A stretch of DNA of 64,000 bases, taken from the NCBI GenBank assembly GCA_007922305.1, contig ML677330.1, positions 1,949,109-2,013,108 of the forward strand. Reading direction: 5' to 3'. Source of the DNA: Dermatemys mawii (lineage: Eukaryota > Chordata > Testudines > Dermatemydidae). Of the stretch, positions 46,501 to 60,394 are shown one piece after another; positions within the stretch are counted from its first letter, which is position 1; each line of letters starts with the position of its first letter. The notes under the pieces were generated by a model. The model made no database searches, had not been told where the DNA came from, and saw only the letters and a program-made list of their open reading frames with translations. A program made the translations under genes and the position numbers.

Positions 46501-47715
46501 CCTGAGTTATTTCCTTTTCTGCTGGTTCCTTGGTGTTGCAAAGCTCCCCTTTAAGAACAGCCACAGCTGGGGTGAGGGGTGGTGAGGGGCCCCAAAGCCA
46601 GAGCAGTCCCACATGGATTTTGCATGGAAGGCCCAGGCTTCTTCCAGATCAGCCCAGGATTCTCCTGGATTCCAGAGGCTCTGTGGGGTTCATTGGCAGC
46701 CCATGGCCTGTTCTATGGAAGGGGAGCCATCCGCGTCTCAGTGGGATGAAGTGCAGGAGAAAGTTCTGCAGTTTCCCTCCACTATAAAGGTACATTGCCT
46801 CAGTGCTTAATTGCAAACAGCCCAGTTAAATTAATTCACTGGTACTGAAGTCAACTGATTACAGACTTTCCTAGGCATTCATCTATCTCAGCAAACAACA
46901 ACAGACATGCTATGTGAGGGGTTTCTATATGCTTTAACATTGGATTAGCTAAGTATAACAATGCTTCTTCTAGGTTTAAAATATTATTATGTAAAAACAT
47001 AAAATGAGATTAATGTAAATATATCCAGCTATTTATGAGTAAGTTCTCAATATTTTACTTACATGTTTTAGCATCCCCAACACATAGCGACATATTATTG
47101 GGAGAAAAGGACTGGGGAGATGTGTGCATGCATGCAATATTAATTCTCTAAGAGAAACATATCTGGAAAGCAATTCATGTGGAATGACAAGATTTGAAAA
47201 GCCAATAGCTGTGATTTGTGACCGAGCCTGTACTCCAGAAATTAAATGACAGTTTAAAAATAAAAATAAAAAGGGGCTGCACATCCAAAATCATTACTGA
47301 TCTAGATACCTTATCCCAAAATGAATCAGTCTTTCAGACAAAGTTAATAACAAGTACAAGTGAAGTTACAATTTAAAAGTTGTTCACTAGACATATTTTA
47401 TAAGTTAGTTTTTTGTTAGTTAGAAGACGTAGGTATAAAGGAGCAAGATATTATGAGCCCTAATGAACACCCTAACAACCATTTTATATAACTGTTCATT
47501 TGAGCTATGGAAATGCCTCCCTGTTTTGAACGGCAACCCCTGTATTAACATTTCAATAATTTCTTTCTGCTTTTATTGACCAGAATTTTCATTGTGTTCT
47601 CTGCAGTTCCTAGAATTGATTTAAATCAATCAAATGGAATAAGACATTTTTTATATAAATTACAATTCTTGTTCAGGAGGCTGGTAAATTTGAGCAATTT
47701 ATCAGCTAGGGGACA

Positions 47716-47720
<5 letters not shown>

Positions 47721-47756
<36 letters not shown>

Positions 47757-47757
47757 A
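47721..47757. repeat. T29-A8 homopolymer tract
   Basis: 29 T followed by 8 A. The length is likely to be unstable and may be inaccurate in the assembly. Confidence 0.85.
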
Positions 47758-47944
47758 GATAATTCACTCTCTCAAATAATACTGTTGTATACAGTTACAA
47801 TTTCAGCCCAGAGAAGATAAATGTCCAGTGCTCTAAGTGTCAGAAACAGCCGTTTTCTCTCTCTTAAGGAAGTCACTGCTGATAAATTCGCTTATCTTTC
47901 TCGACAACAGCTTCCGCATAACAATAGGAATTAGAAAACAAATA

Positions 47945-48243
47945 CAGTAGAACCTCAGAGTTTTGAACGCCTCAGGAATGGAGGTTATTCGTAACTCTGA
48001 ACTATTAACTCTCAACAAAACTTTATGCTTCTTTAAAAAGTTTACAACTGAACATAGACTTACTACAGCTTTGAAACTTTACTATGCAGAAGAAATATGC
48101 TGCTTTTTCTTCTTTTAGTAATTTACGTTAAGTATTGTATTGTATTTGCCTTTTTTTGGTCTGTACTGCTGCCTGATTACGTACTTCCAGTTCCAAATGA
48201 GGTGTGTGGTTGACTGGTGGTTTGTAACTCTGAGGTTTTACTG
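47945..48243. mobile_element. Tc1/mariner-type MITE (Tigger-like) with TA target site
   Basis: 299 bp. The left end CAGTAGAACCTCAGAGTT and the reverse complement of the right end, CAGTAAAACCTCAGAGTT, differ at one of 18 positions. The element is flanked by TA on both sides (47943-47944, 48244-48245). No transposase. A further fragment of the left end occurs near 53869. Confidence 0.85.
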
Positions 48244-48366
48244 TATCTTCTCCCAAATGGAATATTTTATTGTGCTGTTTTGAACAGTACTATGGAGGAT
48301 TCAACTGCACTGTACATATCTAAGGCTTAATCTCACAATTCATTGAAGAGTTACAGTTTTTGTAAC

Positions 48367-48766
48367 CATAGGCACCGACTCCAAGGGTGCTCTGGGGCTG
48401 GTGCACCCACAGGGAAAAACTGGTGGATGCAGAGAACCCACCGGTAGCTCTTCCCCTGCCTCCCTCCCCAGCTCAGCTCCACCTCCTCCCCTGAGTGCAC
48501 CACCACATCCTGCTTCTCTCCCCTCCCTGCTGAAACAGCTGTATCATGCAGCAAGCCTGGGAGGCGGTAGGCGGGGAAACGCAGCACACTGGAGGTAGGA
48601 GGCAGGGCCGGGGTGGGTATTTGGGGAGGGGTCCAATAGGGGCAGGGAGGGATAGAGTTTGGTTGGGACTTTGGAGCAGCGGTGGAGTCGGGCTGGGGCC
48701 AGGGCCGGGGGGGGGGGGGGGGGGGCTGTGAGCACCCACCAGCGCCGGAAAAAGTTGGCACCTGTG
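48367..48766. mobile_element. non-autonomous hAT element with 8-bp TSD
   Basis: Ends CATAGGCACC... and ...GGCACCTGTG are imperfect inverted repeats. The flanks TTTGTAAC (48359-48366) and TTTGTAGC (48767-48774) are an 8-bp target duplication with one mismatch. The interior is GC-rich and contains a 19-base G run (48707-48725). The frames of 136, 100 and 88 residues on the minus strand are spurious. Confidence 0.8.
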
Positions 48767-49651
48767 TTTGTAGCCTCTTTTTGCAGGTGTAAATGAAGGT
48801 TACAAAGTAACAAAAGGAATCTTGGAACTTCCATCAGCAATTCCAACTGGTACTATTACTGTAGACACTGCAGCAAAATTGGTGTACCTACTCCAACATA
48901 ATACTCTTCTGGCCCTTGGGCAAAACACCCCATGCTTTACATCTCTGGAAGCGAATGACACAAAAGATTCATAGTTCTTAGCTGGCTTCAATTATTCGTA
49001 ACAGTTAATAATCACTAAGGATCTTTAAATTTCCTCCCCCTGCACAGCCTTCTGTAGATGATTAAACACTGGATTTAAGTAACCAGATAAATAAAATCAA
49101 TGGCTGAAACAACAGCATTAATTAAGATGTCAAAGTCCCAGGATAATTTACCAAGAGGCCAAATAATGCCTTTCAAGAGCACAGAATATTTCTAAACTTG
49201 CTTCAGAATTCAGTTTCCATTCCTCAAGTACAGGCATGTCCTTAGCAGATTTGCACTGTCCTTAGGTCAGATTATGCCCCTTAGATCCACACATCTCTGA
49301 AAAAAGAACCCTTCTGCTCTATATGGGAAGAGGTGAAGAGGATCAGCCACCTCTGGAGCATCACCCTTCCCATCCTCAGTCCTGTAGAGGGCCTCATGTG
49401 GGGCTGGGAGAGAAAAAACAGTAAAACTCACTAGTCTAAATTCATCATCCAAACTAGGTGAAGTGCAAAAAAATCCCTGCATATATGAGGAAGAGTAAAT
49501 TAGATTACTAATTATTTTTAACCATTTAAGATGTTATTCATATAGGTAAGTGAATGTGACTCTTAAAAATACTCTATATGATTTTTAACATGTAGAGATC
49601 CCTTTAAATGGGACTCAGACAACTGTGAGCATAACAGAACAACACAAATGT

Positions 49652-50406
49652 AAAAACAATGAGGTGTTTGTTGGCATCTTAAAGACTAACAGATTTATTT
49701 GGGCATAAGCTTTTGTGGGTAAAAAACTCACTTCTTTTACTCTAGCGATACACAATAGGACCCTCCCATACCATCAGAGGCTCATTCACTTGCACATCTA
49801 CTAATGTGATATATGCCATCATGTGCCAGCAATGCCCCCTCTGCCATGTACATTGGCCAAACCGGACAGCCTCTATGTAAAAAGATAAATGGACACAAAT
49901 CAGACATCAGGAATGGTAACATACAAAAGCCAGTAGGAGAACACTTCAATCTCCCTTACTCAACAACAGATTTAAAAGTAGTAATACTTCAATAAAAAAA
50001 ACTTCAAAAACAGACTTCAGTGAGAAACTGCTGAGCTACAATTCATTTGCAAAATTAACACCATCAGTTTGGGCTTGAAGAGGGACTGGAAGCGGCTGGC
50101 TCACTACAAAAGCAATTTTCCCTCTCTTGGTATTGACACCTCCTCATCAATTATTGGGAGTGGACCACATCCACCCTGACTAAATTGGCCTTCAACATTG
50201 GTTTTCCATTTGTAAGGGAACTCTCTTCTCTTCATGTGCCAATATATACTTATGCCTTTATCTGTAATTTTCACTCCATGCATCGGAAGAAGTTGGTTTT
50301 TTACCCACAAAAGCTTATGCTCAAATCAATCTGTTAGTTTTTAACGTGCCACCGAACTCCTCATTGTTTTTGTGAGTACAGACTAACACGGCTACCCCTC
50401 TGAAAC
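49652..50406 (+). mobile_element. Penelope-like retroelement fragment with GIY-YIG endonuclease remnant
   Basis: The inverted terminal arms (49653-49736 and 50287-50373) are nearly identical, for example GCATAAGCTTTTGTGGGTAA on the left and its complement on the right. The end is GACTAACACGGCTACCCCTC. Between them the + frame 49813-49995 reads APSAMYIGQTGQPL, then GHKSDIRNGNIQKPVGEHFN, the pattern of the GIY-YIG nuclease at the C-terminus of Penelope-like proteins. The frame stops and the remainder is degraded. No reverse transcriptase is present here, so it is an inactive truncated copy. Confidence 0.75.
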
Positions 50407-52904
50407 TTGAACATAACTCTTCTAAATTTAAAGTTTACAAGCATTTCTCCCTTCAGAAGAATCTCAAGTTGATTTTTCATTATCCAAAAAGGAGAGTACA
50501 TTACATTTAGAGGGAGCAAATGCATATGCTGTTGATATATCTGAAAATGTTTTGTAAACATATGAAGAAACAGGCCAAAGTACTTCTAGCAAGTGAAAAA
50601 AGAAGCAGGAATAAATCCAAATTATTTTACCATGTTTTCATTGCTCTGTTCAAGACTAACACATTAGCTCCCTCTTATATCTATCTATGGCTGTATCTTA
50701 GTTTATCTTTTAAAAAAAAAAAACAAAAAAATGAATGCACAGTCTCAAGCTTCTTCTCATGTGAAGGACCACTCCAAAAGAAGGTACTTCTAGAAAGAAT
50801 TTATGCCTGCCAAAATTAATGGAGTAGGCAGCCTTTCTGCAAGAGGGAGACACATGTACCTTAATCAGAGCTTTGTGATAAATTTGAGTTCACACAGTTT
50901 TTCTAACATTTCTCACATAGTATACACAAAACAGTCATTAGAGTAAAATGCTCAATAAATTTAAGCAATCACAGAAATAAACAATGAGCCAAATTTATCC
51001 ATTCTCTGCAATGTTGTTACACCATTGATATGTTTGGTCCATTATCCTGAAGCAAGATTTACATACTTCCTCCTTCTCTTCATTTTCTTTTCATCAGTTT
51101 TCTTTTGCTGGTTTCTCATCCCTGCACCTACTCCTCTTCTCAAATGTAATTGGTTTCTCAATTTCTACTATTTACATGTGTCTACGTTTATTACAGCTCC
51201 AGTTACAACTTCAGATGTTCTGTTTGGGATATTTTGGAGGCACCGGTACTTGTCAAAATCAATTCACTGTGTCATAACAAGAGATGCTGAAAACAGTAAC
51301 ACTAATGCAGGCTGAAAACTGAGAGACAGCCTCCCCTCTCCAAGAGCGCTACCCGTGATAAGGTGCCACTCCTCAGCAAATGAGCATCTCCGAAAGCACT
51401 GGTGGGAGACAGAAAAGAACTGAGCAGCAGAAGAGAACTTCTGAGCACAAGATCCTCCAGGAAGCATAAAACTATTTAGAAACTACAGGTCTCCCCCACC
51501 CCCAGCTTTCCTTTTCAAAGCAAGACGACTGTCAAGCAAGCATGAAAAGGGGGGCAAACAGAATAAATATTGTTACACACATTGGGAGCATCTGAATGTA
51601 AACACATAAGTCATACTTGCATAGGTCAAAGAAGAAAATATACCATACTTCACATTGATTTAAGAAAATATATTTAAGCATGAAGTTACATATTCTCCTT
51701 TCCACACCGGCACAGTAAAGCCACCATGCAATTTAGCTGATGGATATATTATTTCCATCTTTTGAGGGGGGCTGCAGCATATTACAATTTATGACCACGA
51801 ATTTAAAAACGGTTTTCAGTCTTATCTTTTCTCCATAGTTTATTGCACTCCTTCTCTATTGTCTTACTTCCTCATGCTCCAATGCGTCTCTCCTTGACCC
51901 TTCTCTCCCCTATGCCTTCCTCCCCATGTGTGAAACCTTGTCAGCTTTTAAGTCAATGACAAAACTCCTAGTGTCCAACTTTGAGCCTTCCATCACCCTT
52001 TTCCTCCTGCTAGGTTCCCCATCCTTCTCCTCTTTCCCACAGGGAGAGGAAGGAACAAAGAAAGTAGCTTCCAAAGGATTTAAGGTTTCAGAGATCTGGC
52101 AGCGTCATCCACTTTCAAGAACGCTTACAATCAGATATTTATAGTGCTCAAACTACAAAGAATCTATACAATCTTTACAATCTATTTTATTCCCAGGTCT
52201 GGGGCCATGATCCATAGGGAGACTCAAATCAGGATGAGTCAGACAGTGACAGGAAACATATTTATGGCAAGAAAATAGGTTTGCTTCCAGTCAGGAGGTG
52301 AAGTCTACATCTGAGAACTGCACCATCTGTTTTTGAACAGGATTCTCAGTCAAAAAATGAATTTGTTGCAACAGACAGGAAGTGTTCAAGTTGTTCCACA
52401 GAATATATCTCTGTTCTTGAGGTCTGCTTTTATGAACAAGGACTCTGACCAGAGAAAAGCTGTTGCAATCTTTGACTTTAAAACTAATGAAAAGAGACTT
52501 TCTTCTTAACAGGTTTAGAGTATGTCCTATTAGATATCAGCCTGGCTGTCCCTCCCTCTTCAAGGGTTGGGAAATAGCTTAGCATAAGACATGTTAATTG
52601 GCTCCATCCCTATTAAAAAAATAATCCAGCTCTAGCAACAGCGAAGTTCTTCAGACTGCCTGCTAAGGTAAAGCTATAATTTTTGTCTTTGCTTGTATTT
52701 CAGCAGAGATGAGTTAACAGAAGAGAAAAATAGGAGTGAAAACCATCAGCTTAACCTGTTCATCCAATGTTGTTTGTTGCTTTACTGACATTCTACCTAA
52801 CTCACTCATTTTTCTTCTGAAGAGTTTCTCAGATAACTGAAACATATTCTAGAAGATAATAAAAATTTTGAGTAGCAAATCAAATTAATTTTTCAATTAA
52901 AAGT

Positions 52905-53990
52905 GAGGTGACAGGTTGGATAGTAGAAACCCCCTTGGGAACTGCCACTTGATGTAATGAAACTACCTCTGAGCCCGTTTTCCCTGGCAGCTTGGGACTT
53001 CAGTGCCCTGCCTGGTTGTGCCAGACATGCTAGCTTGCTACAAACACAGACCCAGGTCTGAACTACACCCCTCAAAAGCTGCAGGCTTAACTGAAAACAG
53101 CTTAAAAAGTGCTCGTCTCCAGCACTCAGTAGCCAACTCCCAATGGGATTCAAACGCCAAATAAATCCGTTCTACCCTGTATAAGGCTTATACAGGGTAA
53201 ACTCATAAATTGTTCACCTTCTATAAGACGGATAGAGAGGCACTGCTGTTTGCCCACCTCCCCAGGTATTAATGCATAGTTTAGGTTAATTAATAAGTAA
53301 AAAGTGATTTTATTAAATACAGAAAGTAGGATTTAAGTGACTCCAAGTAATAACAGACAGGACACAGTGAAATTACCAAGCAAAATAAAATAAAATACAC
53401 AAGTCTAAGCCTAATACAGGAAGAAAAGTCAATACAGATAACATCTCACTCTCAGAGACGTTTCAATAAGTTTCTATCACAGATTGGAGGCCTTCCTAGT
53501 CTGGGCACAATCCTTTCCCCTGGTACAGCCCTTGTTCCAGGTCAGGTGGTAGCTAGGGGATTTCTCATGACTGCAGCCCCCTTTGTTCTGTTCCACCCAT
53601 TTATACGGTTTTGGCACAAGGCAGGAATTCTTTGTCCCTCTCTGGCTTTCCACTCCTTCTAAATGGAAAAGCACTAGGTTAAAGATGGATTCCAGTTCAG
53701 GTGACATGATCACATGTCACTGTAAGCCTTTTTACCCACTTGACAGTACACATGTACACAGGAAGACTTGACTGTAGATAGTTCTGTTTATTTGTAATTG
53801 TCCTAACTGATGGGAGCCATCAAGATTCCAGACCACCATTAATGGCCCACACTTTGCAAAATTACAATAGAACCTCAGAGTTATATTTCATATTTCTAGT
53901 TTCAGATATAAGAATGATACATTTGTACAAATAGGATGACCACACTTAGTAGATTATAAGCTTTGTAAAGGTACCTTACAAGAGATCTTT
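52905..53990. repeat. long interspersed repeat, class undetermined
   Basis: About 1.1 kb of moderately GC-rich sequence recalled from turtle genomes. It contains a perfect 12-bp-arm hairpin (53173-53184 with 53188-53199) built from ACCCTGTATAA. No coding domain; could be part of an LTR element. Borders are approximate. Confidence 0.45.
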
Positions 53991-54256
53991 TGCATGAAGC
54001 ATATTTCAGTTACATTATATTCACATCCATTAGCATATTTTCATAAAATCATAGAGTGCAACATCACAAGTGACAGTTTGTTTAGCTGTTTAAATTGTAT
54101 TAAAAATTTCAAAAAGTTTTTTAAAAATAACCCTTCAAAAATGGAACTAAATGTTCACATTTTATTCAACCCAAGGTGAATTTTACACATTTGGGTTCAC
54201 TACATTTTTTTCAAACACTTGCATTTTGGACCAACTGCCCCACGCAACACTGCTTC

Positions 54257-54290
54257 ATTTTTTTTTATTTTTTTTTTATTTTTTTTTTTA
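54257..54290. repeat. T-rich simple repeat
   Basis: Three T runs separated by single A bases. Confidence 0.8.
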
Positions 54291-56326
54291 ATGGCCAGCG
54301 AACCAAAATAGTTCTTTGCACAATTCTATCATTTACACTTTTATATTTTTCCAACTTCACATTTCCAGAACATTTTACTACAAGTTTTGATAAGTGATGT
54401 ATAGAATCGAAAATATCATTAGTGCATTATCTTAAGGGGGTGGCCCAGTTAGAATGTGCTACTAGAACAAGTATCTCGGATACAGGGTTCCTTCTCCAAG
54501 GAAACATGGATCTTGGAAACAAATGCAGGTTTTAGATGAACACTTTTTTACTCTGCTTCAGAATTGCTTCCTTCAGGGTCATCATGACAATGGGGCAGAG
54601 GGCAAGGTCAATGCTCCCAGTGTCTGATCCACATTGTGAGAGAAGGAACCGCAGCAGCCCTGGAGTGTTTTTATTTGTTGCACATGGACAGTGGGACAAT
54701 AGGGGTTCCAGTTGGCCCCTGACAACAAGGAAGGAACATTGACACTCCAGACACATGATGAAGAGTGGTCAGGTGGATGCCTGATGCACCTTATAGGGGT
54801 TTGCTTTGAGTTTGTGTTTGGTGGTAGGAAGCACGTAAAGAGGAGAAGTGGTGAACAAGGAGAGGTAACGTACAGACAGTGAAGAAGAGTTAAACAGTGA
54901 ACGGCAACAGAACTGATAGAAGAGACAATCAAGGAATAAAAGCACCAGAAGAGAAAAACATGGACAAAAGCCCACCTTGCTGGGATGAGGTGAGGTGGTG
55001 TCTTAATCTGTCACAGAAAACATGCACTGCCACCCACAAAGAGCAGACCAGGCACTGGAAAGTGCAGGAGCATCAGCAACTACGGTAGTGGTTAGAATCA
55101 TCACCAGTGGAGCCTCTCTCTCCAATGACAGTTATAAAGCTTTTCATCTCATGCTGCATTCACAGATCATCTGAAGATAACCCCCTCCCTCGCCCTGGGA
55201 CCACCAGAACCACATGATGGCCTCAGTCATTCATTAGTGACGTGCACTATGAGCAACTTATTCTTCTCTTTTACAAAACCACATCCACCCATTACCCTCA
55301 TCGCAAACAATCATCATCTTCTATCAGATACATACTGCATGACAGCTTTACTTAAATCATAATTCAGTAAGATACATAGATATTTGCCCTACATTAAGAA
55401 CAAGCAATCGCAGCATCCTAATATATCAGGACCATAATCTTCCCTTCCTCATTCTCTCTCATTTAATAAGGCATCAAAAATTAATTTATTGTAATTCCAT
55501 CACTCTAAAAGAAAAAGGGCCATGAATTTTAATTGTAATCTAATAAAATGTACTTCACAACAGTTGAACTTCTGCTTTATCATTAGCAATCTGCATGTAC
55601 AAACACTACCATGCACGCCAAAATAGAATACTTCTTGGCGACACTGAATTGTTAGCTGCGGATCCATTAACAGTTGTGCAAGCTTCCATTTCACTCCTAT
55701 CAAGCCCAGCTTTATAAACCAGCGGCAGCTGTGGATTCCCACCCTTCAGCTTCATCGCTCTTCAGATCCCATCTTTAGCTTACAGTAAGTAAGTAATCCT
55801 AGTGGGAAACTCAAGACAAAGTATAAAATTCTACCTACCCCACATAGGGTGAATTGACAAGTAAAACATGAGACACAGATTCTGTGATGCATCTCTCAAA
55901 GGACACAGCACCAAAAAATCACCACCATTTGATGTGGTCCCCAAGGTAAATTACAGAAGAAAATAAATCAGAATGTCTGGCTTCTAAAGACACTTCTCCC
56001 TTTTTCCTAGGGTATCTGCATTTCCAGACATCACTTGTCTTACAGAAGTACTTTAAATCTGGAATTTAATGAACACCACACAACTGTCCTTTCCTCAGTG
56101 ATTAGTACTCCTCTGCTGCTTTGTTTTTCATAAGGTCTGCTGTAAGGCCAGCTGCAAGCAGAAGCCTTTCCAAAGGAGAAAACACAAGCAGTACAAACAG
56201 CACTGATGCTCCTAGCTGATGGAAAACGAGTGAAGGCAGGAAGCACAGGTTTTGAACCCCAGCCTCTTTGGCATGAGGATGGGTGGGAAGTTTGGCAGAA
56301 AACCCTGTTGAAGTGGCATCCCAAGA

Positions 56327-56449
56327 AGGGTGACCCGTCAGCAAATGTGGAAAATTGGGACAGGGTGTGGGGGGGTAAAAGGAACCTATCTAAGAAAAAG
56401 ACCCAAAAATCAGGACTGTCCTCATAAAATTGGGACATCTGGTCACCCT
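56327..56449. mobile_element. small MITE, about 123 bp
   Basis: The ends AGGGTGACC and GGTCACCCT are perfect 9-bp inverted repeats. The interior contains GGACTGTCCTCATAAAATTG and GGGACATCTGGTCACCC, typical of a compact MITE family I recall from turtle genomes. Not coding. Confidence 0.65.
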
Positions 56450-59400
56450 AATCCCAAGTCCTAAATCAGGTCTAAAAGGAAGAACTGAACAAAAAGAAAA
56501 TGCAGAACAAATATAAAAAATCTAAGCTACAAACAGCACTAAGGATAGTTTTGAGAAGTGCATCACAAGAATGATAGAGTAGAAGTTCCGACTCGGACCA
56601 CGCGGCGGTGATAAGAAACTAGAGACTCCAATGGTCTGCAGCACCCTATCTTACCTCAGGGAAGACCATGAGGCAGTGCAGGGCACATGTGCAGACCACT
56701 GAACAGTATTACTTTCAAAAGCATTGGCTCCAGGTGAATGGCACATACAGTATGTCTCAGTGAAATATAATAGGGACCATCACTCGAAGTGAACAGAACT
56801 GCTTTGAGAGATGAGGGCACAGAAGCCACAGCAAACCCATTAATAATCAACAGGTTTAAGAGCCTCTTGCTTCATTGCACTCTTTGGAAAACAGATGCAA
56901 CAAGTCAGGTTTATAGGCATTACAATAGCAACAGTAGAATAAAACTTCAGAAGGCAGCTTTATTCTAAGCCTCTATTTTCAGGGGTTTATAAATATTCTA
57001 GACAACTAAATCCCCTCTCCCCTTGACCTGAAGTAGCTCAAATCTAATGATCTTCCAGACATACTGCAAGGTCTGTCTCATTACTTGGAAAAGGGAGAAT
57101 TATTGGGAGAAATTGTTTTGTTGGTGCAATAGCTGCTGTTTTAACAGGACTGTTTGTGAAGTTATATCAAAGGGGCCTAAAGTATACAATTGTGCCTGAA
57201 ATATGGACAAATAAAGGAAATTTATCATATTTAAGTACATTTTTCTCATGTAGCTAGAGCTAATCAGATTCAGTTAAATTAATTGCTGATTTAATCAAAG
57301 TCTGATTTTTTAATTAATTGGCTGAACTACAGGCACACTGTTTCCTGCACAACTTAGACTGGCTGTGGAAAGTAAGTTTATTTTTTCATTTTGATGAATT
57401 TAAAGCTTCCTCTTACCACATTTGAATCATGTGAATGGAAGGCAGAGTGACAGGGTTCTAGAAGATAATCTTACACAGTATCTATCTTTCCTCCTTTCCT
57501 GTAGGATGTTTTAATATGCTGTGATATTTTGCTAGATACTGAGATGAATGCATCTGATGCTTCACTATGTTGTAATTTTTTAAACTAATTTTTAGGAGTA
57601 CTCGTTATGCTGTTTTAATGTAAGACCCAGTGTTATTTGAGGATTTTATTAGGTGATTTTTTTTCTCCCAGAGATATTGGGTTGTTCTTTTCTAGACATC
57701 TTCACTATTGGTTGCTAAATCAATAAGATTATTTATTACTCTATCTGGAAATGGTGATAACTATATTTTTAAAGTTCAAACGGTAGTGATTTCTGTTCCT
57801 CAAAGAGGAGTGCATGTGTCATGTCAAGTTTGAAAAAAAAACCAAAAACAACAAAAACCTCCAAAGGCTGGGATGGGGGGGAGTTACAACTGTTTGGAAC
57901 AAAAGTAACACACTGATATTTACAAAGTAATCACTTAAAACACAGAGAGCTGTATAGATCTGGAAACAGTGGACCAAATTCTACTCTCAGATACAGGAGT
58001 TTAAATCCTGATTTGTTCCACTGAAAGCAATATAGAAAAGCACAAAGTGGCCTAGTAAGCACACAGGAAAATAGACATCATCATGTTCAATAAATATTCA
58101 TTCACTGAATGAGTTACATTTAACAGTTTGTCTTCTCTAAATAACTCCCAACTCCCTCCCCCACCTCAAGATAATTAAAGTAAAAAAAACCTGTGTTACT
58201 ATGCCATTATGAATGCAATTCAGATGATTAAATACCAGGATTCTTAGAACAACCCTTATCTGAACTTTCTTCACAAATACCATGACACTAAGCTTAACAG
58301 CATGTCCCCTAATGCAAAATGCTACACACAGTACATTCTAACTACCCATACACTACTATCCTAGATGTTCAAGAATCTGGACAATTTGCTTATTCCTGGG
58401 AGATGTGGTGCATAGTGGCTAGTCCATGTTTCTAGTTTATGTAGATTGCAGATATTAGAGGAAAGCACAATGAAGAAATGGAGATAGAGAGCTTCATGCA
58501 GAGTAGGTAGAAAGGCTAGGCCAAACTCAGAACATCCAGTAGGCAGATGAAATGTGACTTCATGTCAACAACAGAGTGCCTGTCATAGACAATGATTTTC
58601 TTGCAGCAAATCAGGTGGTCAAGTGAAAAAAAAAAAAAAAACCACAACAAGAAAGGAAATACAAGTTGAGGATTTACCATCATTGAGAATATTGTTAGCA
58701 ATCTGAGCAGCTCACCAGTAGCTAAAAAGGTGCGACACTTACTAAATAAAGTTGCTTAATATAAAATTATCACCTTTGCAAAAAGAGAACCACACACAAA
58801 TTTAAGATAGCAATATCCATTACTGACTCCTTAAAAAAGGAGAGAGAGAGTCATATATACTCTCACCTACATGTTTTTTAATCTGCTGCTTATTTGGGAT
58901 CCAGTTGACCAGGGCATGGAGCCTCTCCACTCATTCCCCACACACTGAAGGCACTGGAGAATTCATACTCTGCTCCCTGCTAGCACCTCTGCCCACACTA
59001 GCGACATAAAGAGGGTTGGGGGATGGAATAAGGAGAAGATCACAACCCATACCCTGTCCAAAGGTGAAAGGCCTCCTGATAAAGTGGGTGCACACTTAGG
59101 TTTGTGGGGGCCTAGAGTCATTTTGTTTCATCAGGCCAGAAATCCTCCTGGGGTCCCCTGCTGCATGGTTAGTTGCATCCCATACTTCTAAATGTAGAAG
59201 TCAGCCCTTTTTATTTTCAATTATTTTCCTAATATGCTCTGTGTCCATCTTCATTTTCTCTCCTAAACTGTTTCTGTGCACGGACAGATAACTGCCTTGT
59301 TCTACTCCAGGACCATGTGCATCAGTGGTGGGTGAAGCTATTTTTACCTAGCTTGTATATATCCCATTGAGTTTGTGAAGCTCTCAAGGATTCTTTAGGG

Positions 59401-60394
59401 ATGGAAAGGCTTGTTGTAAAACGGTTCTTTATCCCAGGTTATCCCCTGTAATGTCCAGTTTGCACAGGGCTTTTAGAGTTTCCTAAACATTCTCTCAGAA
59501 CAGAGCCTGTAAGTTCCAATTCCCTGTGCAGTTTCCCCTCAGCTGACCAAGCTGATCCAAAAGCCCGTAACAGGCATGACATACAACTTCTTCCCACACT
59601 CTTTCAGAAGTTTGTATAAACTAAAATGGTCTCTGGAAACTGGAACAATAAATACTCACTATGGTACATACATTAAAAAAAGCCTGAATGGACAGACTTG
59701 AGTTAAAGACAGATATAATAATAGTTTAATCCTTACATCAGGAAATACACACTCAACTGAAATACTAAGGATTTTATGAAGGTCTCCAGAGGTCTCTTAT
59801 TCTAAAGCTTATTACCACAAGAAGAGATAGTGAAAACTAATACAAATAGATCAAAGCATTTCTCATCTTTCTATGATCTGGATAGCGCAACACCTGTGTT
59901 ACTGTGCATCCTCATTGCCTTCCTGAGAATGAATGAATAATTGGAATGTTAGTGTCTCACTTTTATTATTACTACCCCACAAGCCCTTTAAACTCCAGCC
60001 AGATCAGAGCGGCTCTATTTCCTTTCCCTCAATTAATTCACTTAGGATACTTACATCAAAGGCTGATGTGAAGATAGCTCATGGGCAATGGTCCTGCACT
60101 CCTCACATACAGGATTTTAGGAAATACATCTTTTAAACATTACTCTAATTAAACTAAAAAGCTTTTGAAATCCTGCATATTGAGTAACCAATAATCAAAC
60201 CTGATCACAGAATGTACACACTTAAAGCTTATCTGATGCAGAAATTTGGCTTTCCAACACATAATGACTATGCCTAAACTTTGATGATTATAAGGTACAA
60301 TAAACTTGGTATATAAACTTAAGTTACATTGTTGTGGATTGTCGTCACCAAGGTCACCCTTAAAATTCCCCAGTCTCCAAAATTCAGGATTGGG

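Noticed and set aside
46500..46800. GC-rich block considered as a first exon or promoter
   Set aside because: Few CpG dinucleotides, no ATG-led basic or amphipathic N-terminus and no supported donor site.
48351..48846. Pro-rich frames of 88-136 aa and a GC-rich block considered as MCUB exon 1
   Set aside because: The block is bounded by inverted ends and an 8-bp target duplication, so it is a hAT element.
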